Source of the DNA: Pseudomonadota bacterium
GTDB lineage: Bacteria; Pseudomonadota; Gammaproteobacteria; Acidiferrobacterales; Acidiferrobacteraceae
DNA length: 62,134 bases
NCBI GenBank assembly: GCA_021795715.1
Contig: JAJYPD010000009.1
Coordinates: 1 to 62,134, forward strand
Direction: 5' to 3'
Below the pieces are notes generated by a model. It made no database searches and had not been told where the DNA came from. It saw only the letters and a list, made by a program, of their open reading frames with translations. Positions within the stretch are counted from its first letter, which is position 1. Each line of letters opens with the position of its first letter. Shown here one piece after another: positions 53,583-61,891 of this stretch. The position numbers were made by a program, and so were the translations under genes.

Positions 53583-56255
53583 ATGAATCTGGACAAGGGG
53601 GACATTCGGATCAGTCTCATCGGAACCGTCATTCTGGCGATCCTGACGGTGGCCGCGGGGACTTTGACCTATCTTGTGATGCAGGCGGAGGCCCGGTCGA
53701 TCCTCAAACGCAACGTCAGCGCCCTGCTGCAAAACGACGCCCGCTTTTTCCGTCAGGAAATCCAGCGCGACAATCACCTGGCGAGCGTCGTGGCGACGCG
53801 CCCCTTCGTCGTCGACAACATGCGCAAGACCGACGCGCATCCGCGCAACCGCCGCGCGCGACACAATCTGCGACGTGTCGCCCGCTCCTTCCTGTCCCTG
53901 GGTCTCACCGCGGTCACGTTCTACGACGCCCGTGGACGGCTCGTGGCACACGCCGGCCGGATCGACAATCCGCCCTTTGTCGTGCCTTTGCATGGCCGCC
54001 GTGAGGCCTTTCTCCTGTGGAACCGGCACCCGATGGTGCGCACGGTCATGCCCATCCGCTTTGGCAGGCGGCGCCTCGGTTCCGTCATCACCCAGGGGCA
54101 CGTCGCCTTCGCCGGGAAAATGGCCCCCATCGTGCGCGCCTTGGGACGGACGGCGGACCTGAAGCTTTGCGCTCCCGTGGGGCCCGGATCGATGCGCTGC
54201 CTGCCGGATACGCGGCTTGCCCGCCACACTGACCACCCCGTCCCCGAAGTTCGCGACGGCCACCGGCTGCCGATGTGGCATGCCCTGCGCGGCGCCACAG
54301 GCTATGTGTATGCACGCGACCGCGGTGGGCATGCCATCATCGCCGCCTACACGCCCGTTCCCCACACCGGTCTTGGCATGGTCCTGACCATCCGCCAGTC
54401 CGACCTGTTCCGCGACATCACGGCCCGATTGGTCGACGTCGGCGCCATCCTGCTTCTCTTGCTGGTCACGGGGATGGTGATGATGCGCTGGCTGGTATTG
54501 CCGCTTTTACGCCGGCGCACCGAAGCCGAACAGCAGACACAGATGGCCAACATCAGGCTGCGCAACAGCGAGGCCCAGATCCAGGGTCTTCTCGGACACA
54601 TGGCCGACGGCGTCATCGTCATAAACGAAGACGGCCTTATCCAGATCTTCAATTCGGCCTGCGAACGGATCTTTGGTTACAAGACCGCCGAGATGATCGG
54701 ACAGAATGTTTGTGTGCTCATGCCAGAACCCCATCGCAGCGCGCATGACGCCTACCTCCAGCACTACCTCGAAACGGGCGAGGCCAAAGTCTTGAGCCGC
54801 AGCCGCGAACTCCTGGGGGTGCGCAAGGATGGGCAGCAGTTCCCGCTCGAAATCCGCGTAAGCGAGGTGCGCAACGACAGTATGCGCCTCTTCATCGCCA
54901 CGGTCCGCGACGTCACCCTGGAGAAGGCCGAGGCGCAAAAGGCGCTCTACCTGGCCACGCATGACGCACTGACCCAGATCCCCAACCGGCTGCTGCTTGG
55001 CGAACGCCTCCAGCAGGCGCTCGGCGCCGCGCGCCGGACAGATGGCAAAGTGGCCCTCTTTTTCCTGGACCTGGACGGATTCAAAGGAATCAATGACCGT
55101 CTTGGTCACGATATCGGCGATGCGCTTTTGCGTATAGTGGCGCAACGCCTGACTGCAAGCCTGCGCGCCGATGATACGGTGGCGCGGCTGGGCGGCGATG
55201 AATTCGTCATCATCCTGACGGGGGCGCTCTCGCGCGGCAACATCGAGGCGGTCGGCCGCAAGCTCCTGGCCGCCATCCGCACGCCGTACATGATCCAGGG
55301 TCACACTCTTTATGTCGGCACAAGCATCGGCATCGCGCTCTTTCCAGACGACGGGACAGACAGCGAGACCTTGCTCAAAAACGGCGACATCGCCATGTAC
55401 CGCGCCAAGGAAGCCGGTGGCAACCGGTTCCACTTCTTTGCCTCCGATGTGCGTGCGTACGACGCGCCCTTGTCTGCGCTGAGCGCCGATTGGCTGGCGG
55501 CGCGCGGGCACGGGCACGGGCACCTGAGGCTCCTCTACCAGCCCGTGCGCAGTCTCGCCGACGACACGGTGGCCAGTCTCGACGTGCTTGTCGTCTGGCA
55601 GCACGCAACCCGCGGCCTGCTCGGCCAGGACACCATTCTCCGGGTGGCCGAGGAGACGGGCACCATCGTGCCGCTTGGCACATGGATCCTGCAGACCGCC
55701 TGCACCCAGTGGAGGAACTGGACCGCTGAAGGCGCGCCGGCGCCACCCCTCTCGCTGTCGTGGACCGCCGCGCAGTGGCAGCAAGACGCGCAAGTCCACA
55801 CCGTCCAGAAGATCCTCGCGGAATGCCGGATGCCCGCCGATCATCTGATCATGGGGATCGGCGAGAACCTGATCACCGAACACGATGGCGTCGGTGGCGC
55901 GCTGCAAGCCCTGCGCGCGCTCGATGTGCAGATTGCGATCGATGGGTTCGGCGCGGGGCTCTCCAGTCTTACCAGTCTGCGCCGCCTGTCTCCGCAGATT
56001 TTGCGCATGGATCCGTGGATCGTGCACGGACTTGCCACAAGCGAAGGGGAGACAGGTCTCCTCAAAGCGATCATTGCGCTCGCCCACAGCCTGCGCATGA
56101 CCGTCGTCGCCAAAGGCGTAAGAAACGACGTCCAGAGGCTGCTTTTACGGGAACTCGGTTGTGATGCCTACCAGGGTGACGAATGGGACCAACCCCTGTC
56201 GGCCGAGGAAACGGCGGCCTTTCTTCAGCAGAATGCGCCGCACTGCCCGGCCTGA
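53583..56255 (+). CDS. Membrane GGDEF protein with FixL-like PAS and degenerate EAL
   Basis: 890 residues: membrane helix (about 10-32), periplasmic sensor (35-270), second helix (283-303), PAS (330-440), GGDEF (445-610) and EAL-like (625-885). GGDEF is intact in RLGGDEFVII with an upstream RxxD I-site (RADD), so it should make c-di-GMP with product inhibition. The PAS has PHRSAHDAYLQHY, where His388 aligns with the haem His of FixL, and a conserved Arg in SRSREL. The EAL domain has lost EAL (DVLVVW), the Asn of VNLS, one Asp of DDFG (IDGFG), and Glu of AEG (AKG). The start ATG at 53583 is chosen because it precedes the first membrane helix. Confidence 0.9.
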   Translation: MNLDKGDIRISLIGTVILAILTVAAGTLTYLVMQAEARSILKRNVSALLQNDARFFRQEIQRDNHLASVVATRPFVVDNMRKTDAHPRNRRARHNLRRVARSFLSLGLTAVTFYDARGRLVAHAGRIDNPPFVVPLHGRREAFLLWNRHPMVRTVMPIRFGRRRLGSVITQGHVAFAGKMAPIVRALGRTADLKLCAPVGPGSMRCLPDTRLARHTDHPVPEVRDGHRLPMWHALRGATGYVYARDRGGHAIIAAYTPVPHTGLGMVLTIRQSDLFRDITARLVDVGAILLLLLVTGMVMMRWLVLPLLRRRTEAEQQTQMANIRLRNSEAQIQGLLGHMADGVIVINEDGLIQIFNSACERIFGYKTAEMIGQNVCVLMPEPHRSAHDAYLQHYLETGEAKVLSRSRELLGVRKDGQQFPLEIRVSEVRNDSMRLFIATVRDVTLEKAEAQKALYLATHDALTQIPNRLLLGERLQQALGAARRTDGKVALFFLDLDGFKGINDRLGHDIGDALLRIVAQRLTASLRADDTVARLGGDEFVIILTGALSRGNIEAVGRKLLAAIRTPYMIQGHTLYVGTSIGIALFPDDGTDSETLLKNGDIAMYRAKEAGGNRFHFFASDVRAYDAPLSALSADWLAARGHGHGHLRLLYQPVRSLADDTVASLDVLVVWQHATRGLLGQDTILRVAEETGTIVPLGTWILQTACTQWRNWTAEGAPAPPLSLSWTAAQWQQDAQVHTVQKILAECRMPADHLIMGIGENLITEHDGVGGALQALRALDVQIAIDGFGAGLSSLTSLRRLSPQILRMDPWIVHGLATSEGETGLLKAIIALAHSLRMTVVAKGVRNDVQRLLLRELGCDAYQGDEWDQPLSAEETAAFLQQNAPHCPA

Positions 56256-56603
56256 AATCGCGCGGCGGCCGGCGGGTGACCGGCCCGCCACCGGCCATGC
56301 GCGGCGCAGCCCTCCTGCGGGCCATCACTTCGGCCTTTGCGGGCGGTGTCCTTGCGTGCGCGCAGGCGGGGATGCGCTGGGGGTGTTACCACACGAAATC
56401 CCGCAGGATCCGCGCAACCTGATGGTCTGTGCAGGCGCGGCGGCAAACCAAGGCGGTCATGGTCCCCAGACCCCGGAGGCCGAGTGGGCGGCATCCCAAA
56501 CCCCGTGGCGTGGCCTGCGCAGGCCGGCACATGGTGGACGCAGGGCCCGGCGCCACGCAACATCGGGCGCGGCCCGCGGGACTTGGCGGAGAACGGGAGT
56601 GGA
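56256..56603. other. Gap with no recognisable feature
   Basis: About 350 bases between convergent genes. G+C-rich with a few short stems, but no T-run terminator and no gene I can support on either strand. Confidence 0.4.
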
Positions 56604-57299
56604 TTACTTCTTTGCCTGATCCTTAAGGCGCGCAAGTTCCGCGTCGACGGCATCCGTCGTGCGCAGCTTGTCGAGTTCGCGTTCGCTGCGCGTGCGGCCA
56701 TCCCCGTCATCGAGCACACCGGTGGCGGCCAGCGTGTCGACCGCCTGCGCCCGCGCCTGCATCTGCGCGGCCTTGTCCTCGGCGCGGCGAATGGTCTCCC
56801 CGACCCCGCCCAGTTTGTTGCCAAGCCCGGTCAGGGATTCATTGACCTTCACCTGCGCCTGCGCACTCCCGTACTGACTCTTGATCACTTCCTTTTGCGT
56901 ACGGAACTGCTCGATGCGGTCCTGGAAGGTCTGCTCATACTGCGTGAGCTTCGTGACCTGCGCCACGATGTTGTCATGGGCCTGCGTGAGCGAGGCGATC
57001 TTGGTCATCTCCGCCTGCTTGTCGGTCAAGGCCGCGCGCGCCAGATCTTCGCGATTGGCCGCAAGGGCCATCTTGGCGTCGTTCTCGTGACGAGCGGCCT
57101 GCGCCTGCGCGCTGGCGATCTGCTGCTCGAGCATTTTCTGCTCGGTGACCACATCGGCGAGGTGCTGGCGGGTTTCCTGCAGACCCGCCAGCATCTTCTC
57201 GTACGACAGATCGAGACTCTCGTTGGGGTCTTCGGCGGCATTCAGCAGTTTGTTGATCTTTCCTTCGAAAATCTCCGTGGCGCGTTTCAAAAAGCTCAT
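56604..57299 (-). CDS. pspA: PspA/IM30-family envelope-stress protein
   Basis: 231-residue coiled-coil protein (PspA of E. coli is 222). The N-terminal amphipathic helix MSFLKRATEIFEGKINKLLN binds membranes, followed by long heptad-rich helices (about 25-185) and a short acidic C-terminal helix. The ATG at 57297-57299 has GGAGG upstream. It is the last gene of a four-gene operon with two YbjQ-type proteins. The E. coli partners pspB, pspC and pspF are not seen here. Confidence 0.92.
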   Translation of the reverse strand: MSFLKRATEIFEGKINKLLNAAEDPNESLDLSYEKMLAGLQETRQHLADVVTEQKMLEQQIASAQAQAARHENDAKMALAANREDLARAALTDKQAEMTKIASLTQAHDNIVAQVTKLTQYEQTFQDRIEQFRTQKEVIKSQYGSAQAQVKVNESLTGLGNKLGGVGETIRRAEDKAAQMQARAQAVDTLAATGVLDDGDGRTRSERELDKLRTTDAVDAELARLKDQAKK

Positions 57300-57309
57300 G
57301 AATCCTCCT

Positions 57310-58137
57310 TCAGTCATTGACTGGGATGACGATCTGCGGCGTCATTTTCTCGGGAATGATGGCAGCATCCTCGATCGCCTTGACGGCGGTGCCGACCGCG
57401 AAAAATTCGATCACATGCGGTTGCCAGTTATGGGATCCCTCATGCAGCTGCACGCCCACCACACCTTCTGCGGCTGCCTCCTGCGCCTCGTGCTGCATGC
57501 GCTCCATGGCGAGCTCCCGCGCGTCGTACATGGCCTGGGTAAACTGCGGGATCTCGACGTTTCGGCCGATATTGCCGAGGGACCGGAACACGCCCTGATG
57601 GGCGACATGATAGACACAAGATCCCATGACCATGGCAAGCGGCCGGTAGCCGGACTGCAAAAGCATCCACAGATCCTGGCCCGACAGATCCGACGTGAAG
57701 GGCTTGCCGTTCACACCCTTGAAACCAGGATGCCCCTGCCGGTGCGCAATGGCTGTACCGATGGCGAGAAATTCAAGGATGTCCTTGTCCCAGTCCATGC
57801 GCTTGACCTCGAGGCGCACGCCCACGACACCATCGGCCAGCAGGGCCTGCGCCTCTTCCTCCATGCGGGTCATGGCCAGTTCGCGGGCTTCATACATTGC
57901 CTGAGACAACACGGACATCTCTTGATTCTTCGCCCACGCGGCATACTGGATGCCGGTATGATAGATGCACGAGCCGACCACCAGGCCGAGCGGTTCGAAG
58001 CCCGCCTCGCCCACCATCAGAAACTCGTTGACCGAAAAATCCGATGTGAAGATGCCGCCGCGGCGGCTTGTGTCCCTGAGCCCTTTCAAGCGCTCAATGG
58101 CATGTTGGGGCAGTCCCTCCAGTGCATCAGCCATCAA
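57310..58137 (-). CDS. Double YbjQ-domain protein
   Basis: 275 residues, made of two YbjQ/UPF0145 (heavy-metal-binding-type) units. The repeated pattern is GEAGFEPLGLVVGSCIYHTG and SGYRPLAMVMGSCVYHVA, each followed by an Ala/Glu-rich helix (YEARELAMTRMEEEAQ, YDARELAMERMQHEAQ) and a VVGV...VGTA strand pair. The YbjQ fold is a beta-rich oligomeric domain; metal binding is not proven for the family. It overlaps the upstream YbjQ gene by 4 bases and is 10 bases from pspA. Confidence 0.85.
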   Translation of the reverse strand: MMADALEGLPQHAIERLKGLRDTSRRGGIFTSDFSVNEFLMVGEAGFEPLGLVVGSCIYHTGIQYAAWAKNQEMSVLSQAMYEARELAMTRMEEEAQALLADGVVGVRLEVKRMDWDKDILEFLAIGTAIAHRQGHPGFKGVNGKPFTSDLSGQDLWMLLQSGYRPLAMVMGSCVYHVAHQGVFRSLGNIGRNVEIPQFTQAMYDARELAMERMQHEAQEAAAEGVVGVQLHEGSHNWQPHVIEFFAVGTAVKAIEDAAIIPEKMTPQIVIPVND

Positions 58138-59087
58138 ATAACCTCCTTTGATTTGTCATCCGGAACCAGGCGGCCCGCATTGCCCGCGTTGATGACCGGC
58201 ACCACGCCCATCCGCTTCACCGTGCGCCCGTCATGCAGAATAGCCGTACCAATGGCAATGTGCCGCACAAGGAAGCGTGGATAGGGATTCTCCTGGTCGG
58301 CTGGGAATCCGAGCAGCTCCGAATGCTGCGTCTGCCCGAGAATTCCAGAACCGATGCGCAGCCCGTCGTCACGCATCTGCTGGATGGCCTGGCGACGCAC
58401 CTGTTCGGCCAGCCGGGAAAGGGCCACCCACTCCTGGTTCCATCCCATGCCGCCTGCGCCCATGCCCATCGGGCCCGCGCCGGACATATTCATGCCAAAC
58501 CCCGTCATGTTTCCGCCCAGGCCCGCGCCCGGGGTCAGCCAGCTGTATTGCGCGCCGATCGCCACGCCCACCGGGACGATGCCGGCCTCGAGCAATCGCA
58601 GGAATTCCAGGGCCGATACGGTGGCTACGGCGGGGTTGCTCGATTCGGGCAGTCCGTCCAGGCGCACCGCCGTGCCGATGACCCCGTAATCCATGTGATC
58701 GGCGTTTTCCGGGCCCGGCATGCGGCGGATGCGCATGGTCACATCGACCACGGCATTGGCGCCCATCAAAGCCGCCTCCTGCCACAGCCTTTGCAGCGCC
58801 GTCTTCCAGCCCCGATAGTGGCCATGAGTCCATGAATAGCCGTAGTGGAACCAGCAGTTGCCCGATACCATACCGAGGGGACGGATGCCGCGCAGCCTCT
58901 GCGCAAGCAGGCTCCCTGGCGCGCTCGTACTGATCCACGGCCGGCGATTCTCCGCCGTCTCCTGGAGACGTGTCTTTACGAATGCCGGCAGTTCATTGCG
59001 CTCAAGCGCGGTTTCCCACTCACGGGCGCGCGCGGCCGCGTCCGTGCCGTCGCCGGTACTGCCGAAAAGGCCGGAGAACCACCCCAT
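58134..59087 (-). CDS. Second YbjQ-like protein, divergent
   Basis: 317 residues with two YbjQ-like units, one clear (RPLGMVSGNCWFHYG, then GANAVVDVTMRI and VIGTAVRL) and one decayed (VPVGVAIGAQYSWLT, then HIAIGTAI). A Gly/Met-rich linker (FGMNMSGAGPMGMGAGGMG) precedes a helical segment. The N-terminus MGWFSGLFG is short and hydrophobic. Four YbjQ-like units thus occur in two adjacent genes. It lies 10 bases after the 128-residue gene and overlaps the next by 4. Confidence 0.75.
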   Translation of the reverse strand: MGWFSGLFGSTGDGTDAAARAREWETALERNELPAFVKTRLQETAENRRPWISTSAPGSLLAQRLRGIRPLGMVSGNCWFHYGYSWTHGHYRGWKTALQRLWQEAALMGANAVVDVTMRIRRMPGPENADHMDYGVIGTAVRLDGLPESSNPAVATVSALEFLRLLEAGIVPVGVAIGAQYSWLTPGAGLGGNMTGFGMNMSGAGPMGMGAGGMGWNQEWVALSRLAEQVRRQAIQQMRDDGLRIGSGILGQTQHSELLGFPADQENPYPRFLVRHIAIGTAILHDGRTVKRMGVVPVINAGNAGRLVPDDKSKEVI

Positions 59088-59097
59088 GCGCCACCCC

Positions 59098-59484
59098 TCA
59101 GGACGTTAGAAATTCATGCAACACCTGGCTTGCGTCGGTCATCGTCCCGGACAGGTTCCGGAGATCCTTCTGCAACGCGCCGAGCCAATCGGAAATGGTC
59201 ATCGTTTCTGTGCGAACGACGATGCCGCGGACTTCGTGCTGGCGCGTGACCTCGACCTCGGCGCCGCGCGTGCTGAGACCGTAGCGTCCACCGCCCGTAC
59301 TGATACTGATTCTGCTGACGTGCTTGCGTGAACTGAGGAGACCGTCTCTTTTCCGCTCTATTTCGACGTGCCCGGGGAGGGCCGTTTCGAGCCTGACCGC
59401 CAAGGCCTCTATAAACGCTGTGAGATCCGTCTGCGCCCTACGCACCCACGCGGCGTGCAGATCAAACCCGTCGATCTCGTCCAT
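59098..59484 (-). CDS. Hypothetical protein, first gene of PspA/YbjQ operon
   Basis: 128-residue soluble protein: helical N-terminus (about 1-40, WVRRAQTDLTAFIEALAVRLE), then a beta-rich centre (VEIERKRDG, VSRISISTGGGRYGL, VRGIVVRTETM) and a C-terminal helix ending HEFLTS. I do not recognise a named family. It heads the operon leading to pspA, so it probably works with that system. A sigma-54-like motif lies just upstream. No Shine-Dalgarno precedes the ATG at 59482-59484. Confidence 0.65.
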   Translation of the reverse strand: MDEIDGFDLHAAWVRRAQTDLTAFIEALAVRLETALPGHVEIERKRDGLLSSRKHVSRISISTGGGRYGLSTRGAEVEVTRQHEVRGIVVRTETMTISDWLGALQKDLRNLSGTMTDASQVLHEFLTS

Positions 59485-59498
59485 TCATTCACCCGTGC

Positions 59499-59513
59499 GC
59501 AATCTCTGTACCG
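59499..59513 (-). promoter_or_regulatory. Candidate sigma-54 promoter of PspA/YbjQ operon
   Basis: On the minus strand CGGTACAGAGATTGC has GG and GC separated by exactly 10 bases and matches 8 of the 10 core bases of TGGCAC-N5-TTGC. The predicted start (about 59487) is only 3 bases before the ATG, which is a point against it. PspA operons elsewhere are classic sigma-54 targets. Confidence 0.4.
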
Positions 59514-59747
59514 GTGAGTAGTTGACACCAACACACCGGTCATTGCAAATACCAGATCGCGACAAGCAAACAATCCCCGCGCCGATCCGGGTCCCGCGCG
59601 CTGACCCGCGGTCCCAGTATAACAAAAACGCAGAAGCGGGCGGGCGGCCTGGAGACAGGAAGCGCGCGTCGTGGTGACAATCCGTATGCGCCCCATAACC
59701 CTTTCAATTCCTTACAAGTTGCGCACCAAGCTTAAAAGCCCAACGCG

Positions 59748-60125
59748 CTATCCAAAACCTGACATGCCGCGCCAGATCGCGATATTGCCCAGCCGATGAT
59801 CACGCGCCCGGTCGAGAGAGCCGCCGAGGCGCGCAAGCTGCCTCAAGCCGGATCGGATCGTGGAGGTAAGCGCCGGCCGCGGGCGCCTTGCTGGTCGGCC
59901 GCAAGGCGGGCAAGGAGCTCGATTTCCAGGGACGCGGACGGGTGAGGTCTTGGCGCATTCGGTCACGCCATTCAACATCGTCAGTCAAAAGATTCGCCAA
60001 CTCGAAATACAGAAAAGAACCCGGAGATTGACGGGGTGCTCGGCCGTGCGAAGCCGGGATCGTTGCGCTGCGCAGCTAAATTTCAGGATCTTGTGCAAGG
60101 TCTCGATCTGTAAGTGCCGCCGTAT
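59748..60125 (-). pseudogene. IS4-family transposase remnant
   Basis: C-terminal part of a Tn5/IS4-type transposase, broken. On the minus strand RRHLQIETLHKILK, then RLRTAEHPVNLRVLFC and SSWRIF match the family segment around YRRRWxIExFHKILKSG and RLRTAERLVNLxxVFC. An in-frame TGA near 59996 replaces the expected Trp before LTMLN. Further on the family pattern hops between frames (EIELLARLAADQ, then LARLGGSLDRARDH and GNIAIWRGMS), so at least two frameshifts are present. The N-terminal catalytic part is missing. Confidence 0.65.
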
Positions 60126-60846
60126 CCATCAAGGCCACGGTGATCCGCACCTCGGTCCGGTGTGGCCCCCTACAGGGTACTTCCGCCATTTCCTTTGCAA
60201 TCGCGCAGCCGCCATCCCCCGCGCACCGATCCACGCAGGGGCGCAACAAAGACCGTATCCAGACTCCCACGCTTTGCAAAACAGATTTTAGATACCGCTG
60301 ACTACGACCGGCTGACCGCGATCACGTCTTGCCTCCCGGCCCAATGGCGCGGACTCCTTGAAGAGGATCATTGCGGATCTCATGGCAAAGCAGGATGCGG
60401 AGCTTGCCAGCATGACGAAAAAATCGCCGCCCTCACCGGCCACGCCGATCTTTTGCGGGAACAGTGGATCAAAGGAGGATGGTCCGTGGAACAGACCGCG
60501 GTACGCGCAAGTGGAGCGCATACGAGGTCCGCTGCGTAGGCACCACTCCAATCCGCGCTCTCCCACGCAAAGGAGGATGTCCGTGATCCGGATTCAAGCA
60601 CGATAGGGGCGCCCGGCAACACTGGGGGTCGTACCGCCGGACGGGATAGAACAGGCGGGCACGCCAAAGGCCTGCCTGCTGCTCACGGCTCTCGCAGAAC
60701 CGCCGGCTGGAGCGCTCCGTGCAACAAGGAGATTACAAGCTGTATATCCGCCGCCCCGCAACCCCGCCTCCACGCCGCGGACGGCTCGCTGCAAAGGGCC
60801 GGCCGTCTACCGCAAAAGCCCGTCGCCATCCCGCAAGCAGGATGGC

Positions 60847-61524
60847 TCAGTCGAACCGCTGGACAATGGCCTCGAGCGCCTGACGGCTTTTGGCGGGCTG
60901 CGCGTCGCTGCGATAACCGAAGGCGACCATGCAGCTCACCTGCATCTGCTCCGTGTCGACACCGCACTCTTCGCGCACGATGGTATTGACCGCGTCCATC
61001 GGGAATCCCTCGATAGGACAGCTGTCGATACCGAGCAGGGCGGCCGCCGTCATCATATTGCCCAAGGCGATGTAGGTCTGCCGCGCCGCCCATTCAAAGA
61101 GCAGCCTGTCCGAATCGAGCAGATGGAAATCGGATTCCTGGAAGTTTTTGACGAGGGCCTCGCGTCTTTGCAGATGCGCCTCCGGCAGATGATGGATATC
61201 GCGCATGATGTGCCAGATGTAGGCCGCATCGTAGCGCATGCCCTTGGCGGTACGGGCCAGAATGACAACAAAATGGCTCGCGGTGGGCAAGGACCGCTGG
61301 GCGCCCCAGGTCACGGTGCGGAGTTTCTCGCGCAACGCCATGTTCTGCACGACCAGGAACCTCCAGGGTTCAAATCCGTAGGAACTCGGACTCAGGCGAG
61401 CCGACTCGAGGATCGCCTCGAATTGGGAATCGGGTATGCGCCGGCCGGCGTCAAACACCTTGCATGCATGCCTAAAACGCATGGCATCGAGAACCGTCTT
61501 CTCCGAAACCGCAGGGACACTCAT
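60847..61524 (-). CDS. NfsB-like NAD(P)H nitroreductase
   Basis: 225-residue FMN-dependent nitroreductase-family protein. The start ATG at 61522-61524 has GAGGAG upstream. FMN-binding RFRHACKVFDAGRRIP at the N-terminus, SPSSYGFEPWRFLVV after it, and the segment YIALGNMMTAAALLGIDSCPIEGF are typical of the NfsB/oxygen-insensitive nitroreductase group. It is an isolated gene between transposase remnants on both sides, so its place here may be due to past transfer. Confidence 0.9.
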   Translation of the reverse strand: MSVPAVSEKTVLDAMRFRHACKVFDAGRRIPDSQFEAILESARLSPSSYGFEPWRFLVVQNMALREKLRTVTWGAQRSLPTASHFVVILARTAKGMRYDAAYIWHIMRDIHHLPEAHLQRREALVKNFQESDFHLLDSDRLLFEWAARQTYIALGNMMTAAALLGIDSCPIEGFPMDAVNTIVREECGVDTEQMQVSCMVAFGYRSDAQPAKSRQALEAIVQRFD

Positions 61525-61735
61525 GCTGTGACACTCCTCTCGCAAATGGGTGTGATCGGGCGCCGGACCGGAACGCCCCCGGGAAGGGTAGCCCACCCAA
61601 TGACCGCAAACAATTGCCATCCCTTTCCGGCCTGATGACCAAAGACTTCGGCCGCCCTTGGAACGATGGTTGCCATCTCAGATCGCCTTGGCTGGTTCCC
61701 GGTTCATGGAGCGGCCCGGCGGCACCGGTCCTTTG
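61525..61735. other. Leader region of nitroreductase gene
   Basis: About 210 bases on the upstream side of the nitroreductase gene. It should hold its promoter; I cannot pick one out with confidence. Transposase remnants begin beyond it. Confidence 0.35.
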
Positions 61736-61858
61736 TCAAAGGTCTTTTTGGGGACAGGCCGCCATGCGCGATCCCCGCGCCGCTATGTTGATCTCCCCGG
61801 CCACATCGACGCGGTCTGCGCGTTCCCCTCCGGCACAGACAGACTTCGCAGCCAAAAA
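61736..61858 (-). pseudogene. TnpB-like C-terminal remnant (IS200/IS605 type)
   Basis: The minus-strand frame ends in FLAAKSVCAGGERADRV and then DVAGEINIAARGSRMAAC. This resembles the TnpB C-terminus, where a zinc-finger CxxCG is followed by A-DVNAAxNI-xARGxxxxAC, including the third RuvC Asp. Only about 40 residues are recognisable, the zinc finger is damaged, and the rest of TnpB is absent. Confidence 0.45.
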
Positions 61859-61891
61859 TCCTCGACGTACGCGAGCGGGTAATTTTCCTGA

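Larger units (their letters stand above)
59485..60846. other. Gene-poor region of decayed mobile DNA
   Basis: About 1.36 kb without an intact gene. It holds the sigma-54-like motif, an IS4-type transposase pseudogene (59748-60125), and two near-repeats CAAAGGAGGATG at 60470 and 60568, each followed by TCC-GTG with very short frames. The other open frames look like chance. Confidence 0.6.

Noticed and set aside
60162-60539. Plus-strand open frame of 125 codons with a helical centre (KIAALTGHADLLREQ)
   Set aside because: The helical part seems to need a frameshift to extend upstream, and I cannot tie it to a family; left as part of the decayed region.
61350-61380. tRNA T-loop-like string GGTTCAAATCC
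   Set aside because: It is coding sequence of the nitroreductase (GFEPWRF on the minus strand), and no cloverleaf can be built around it.
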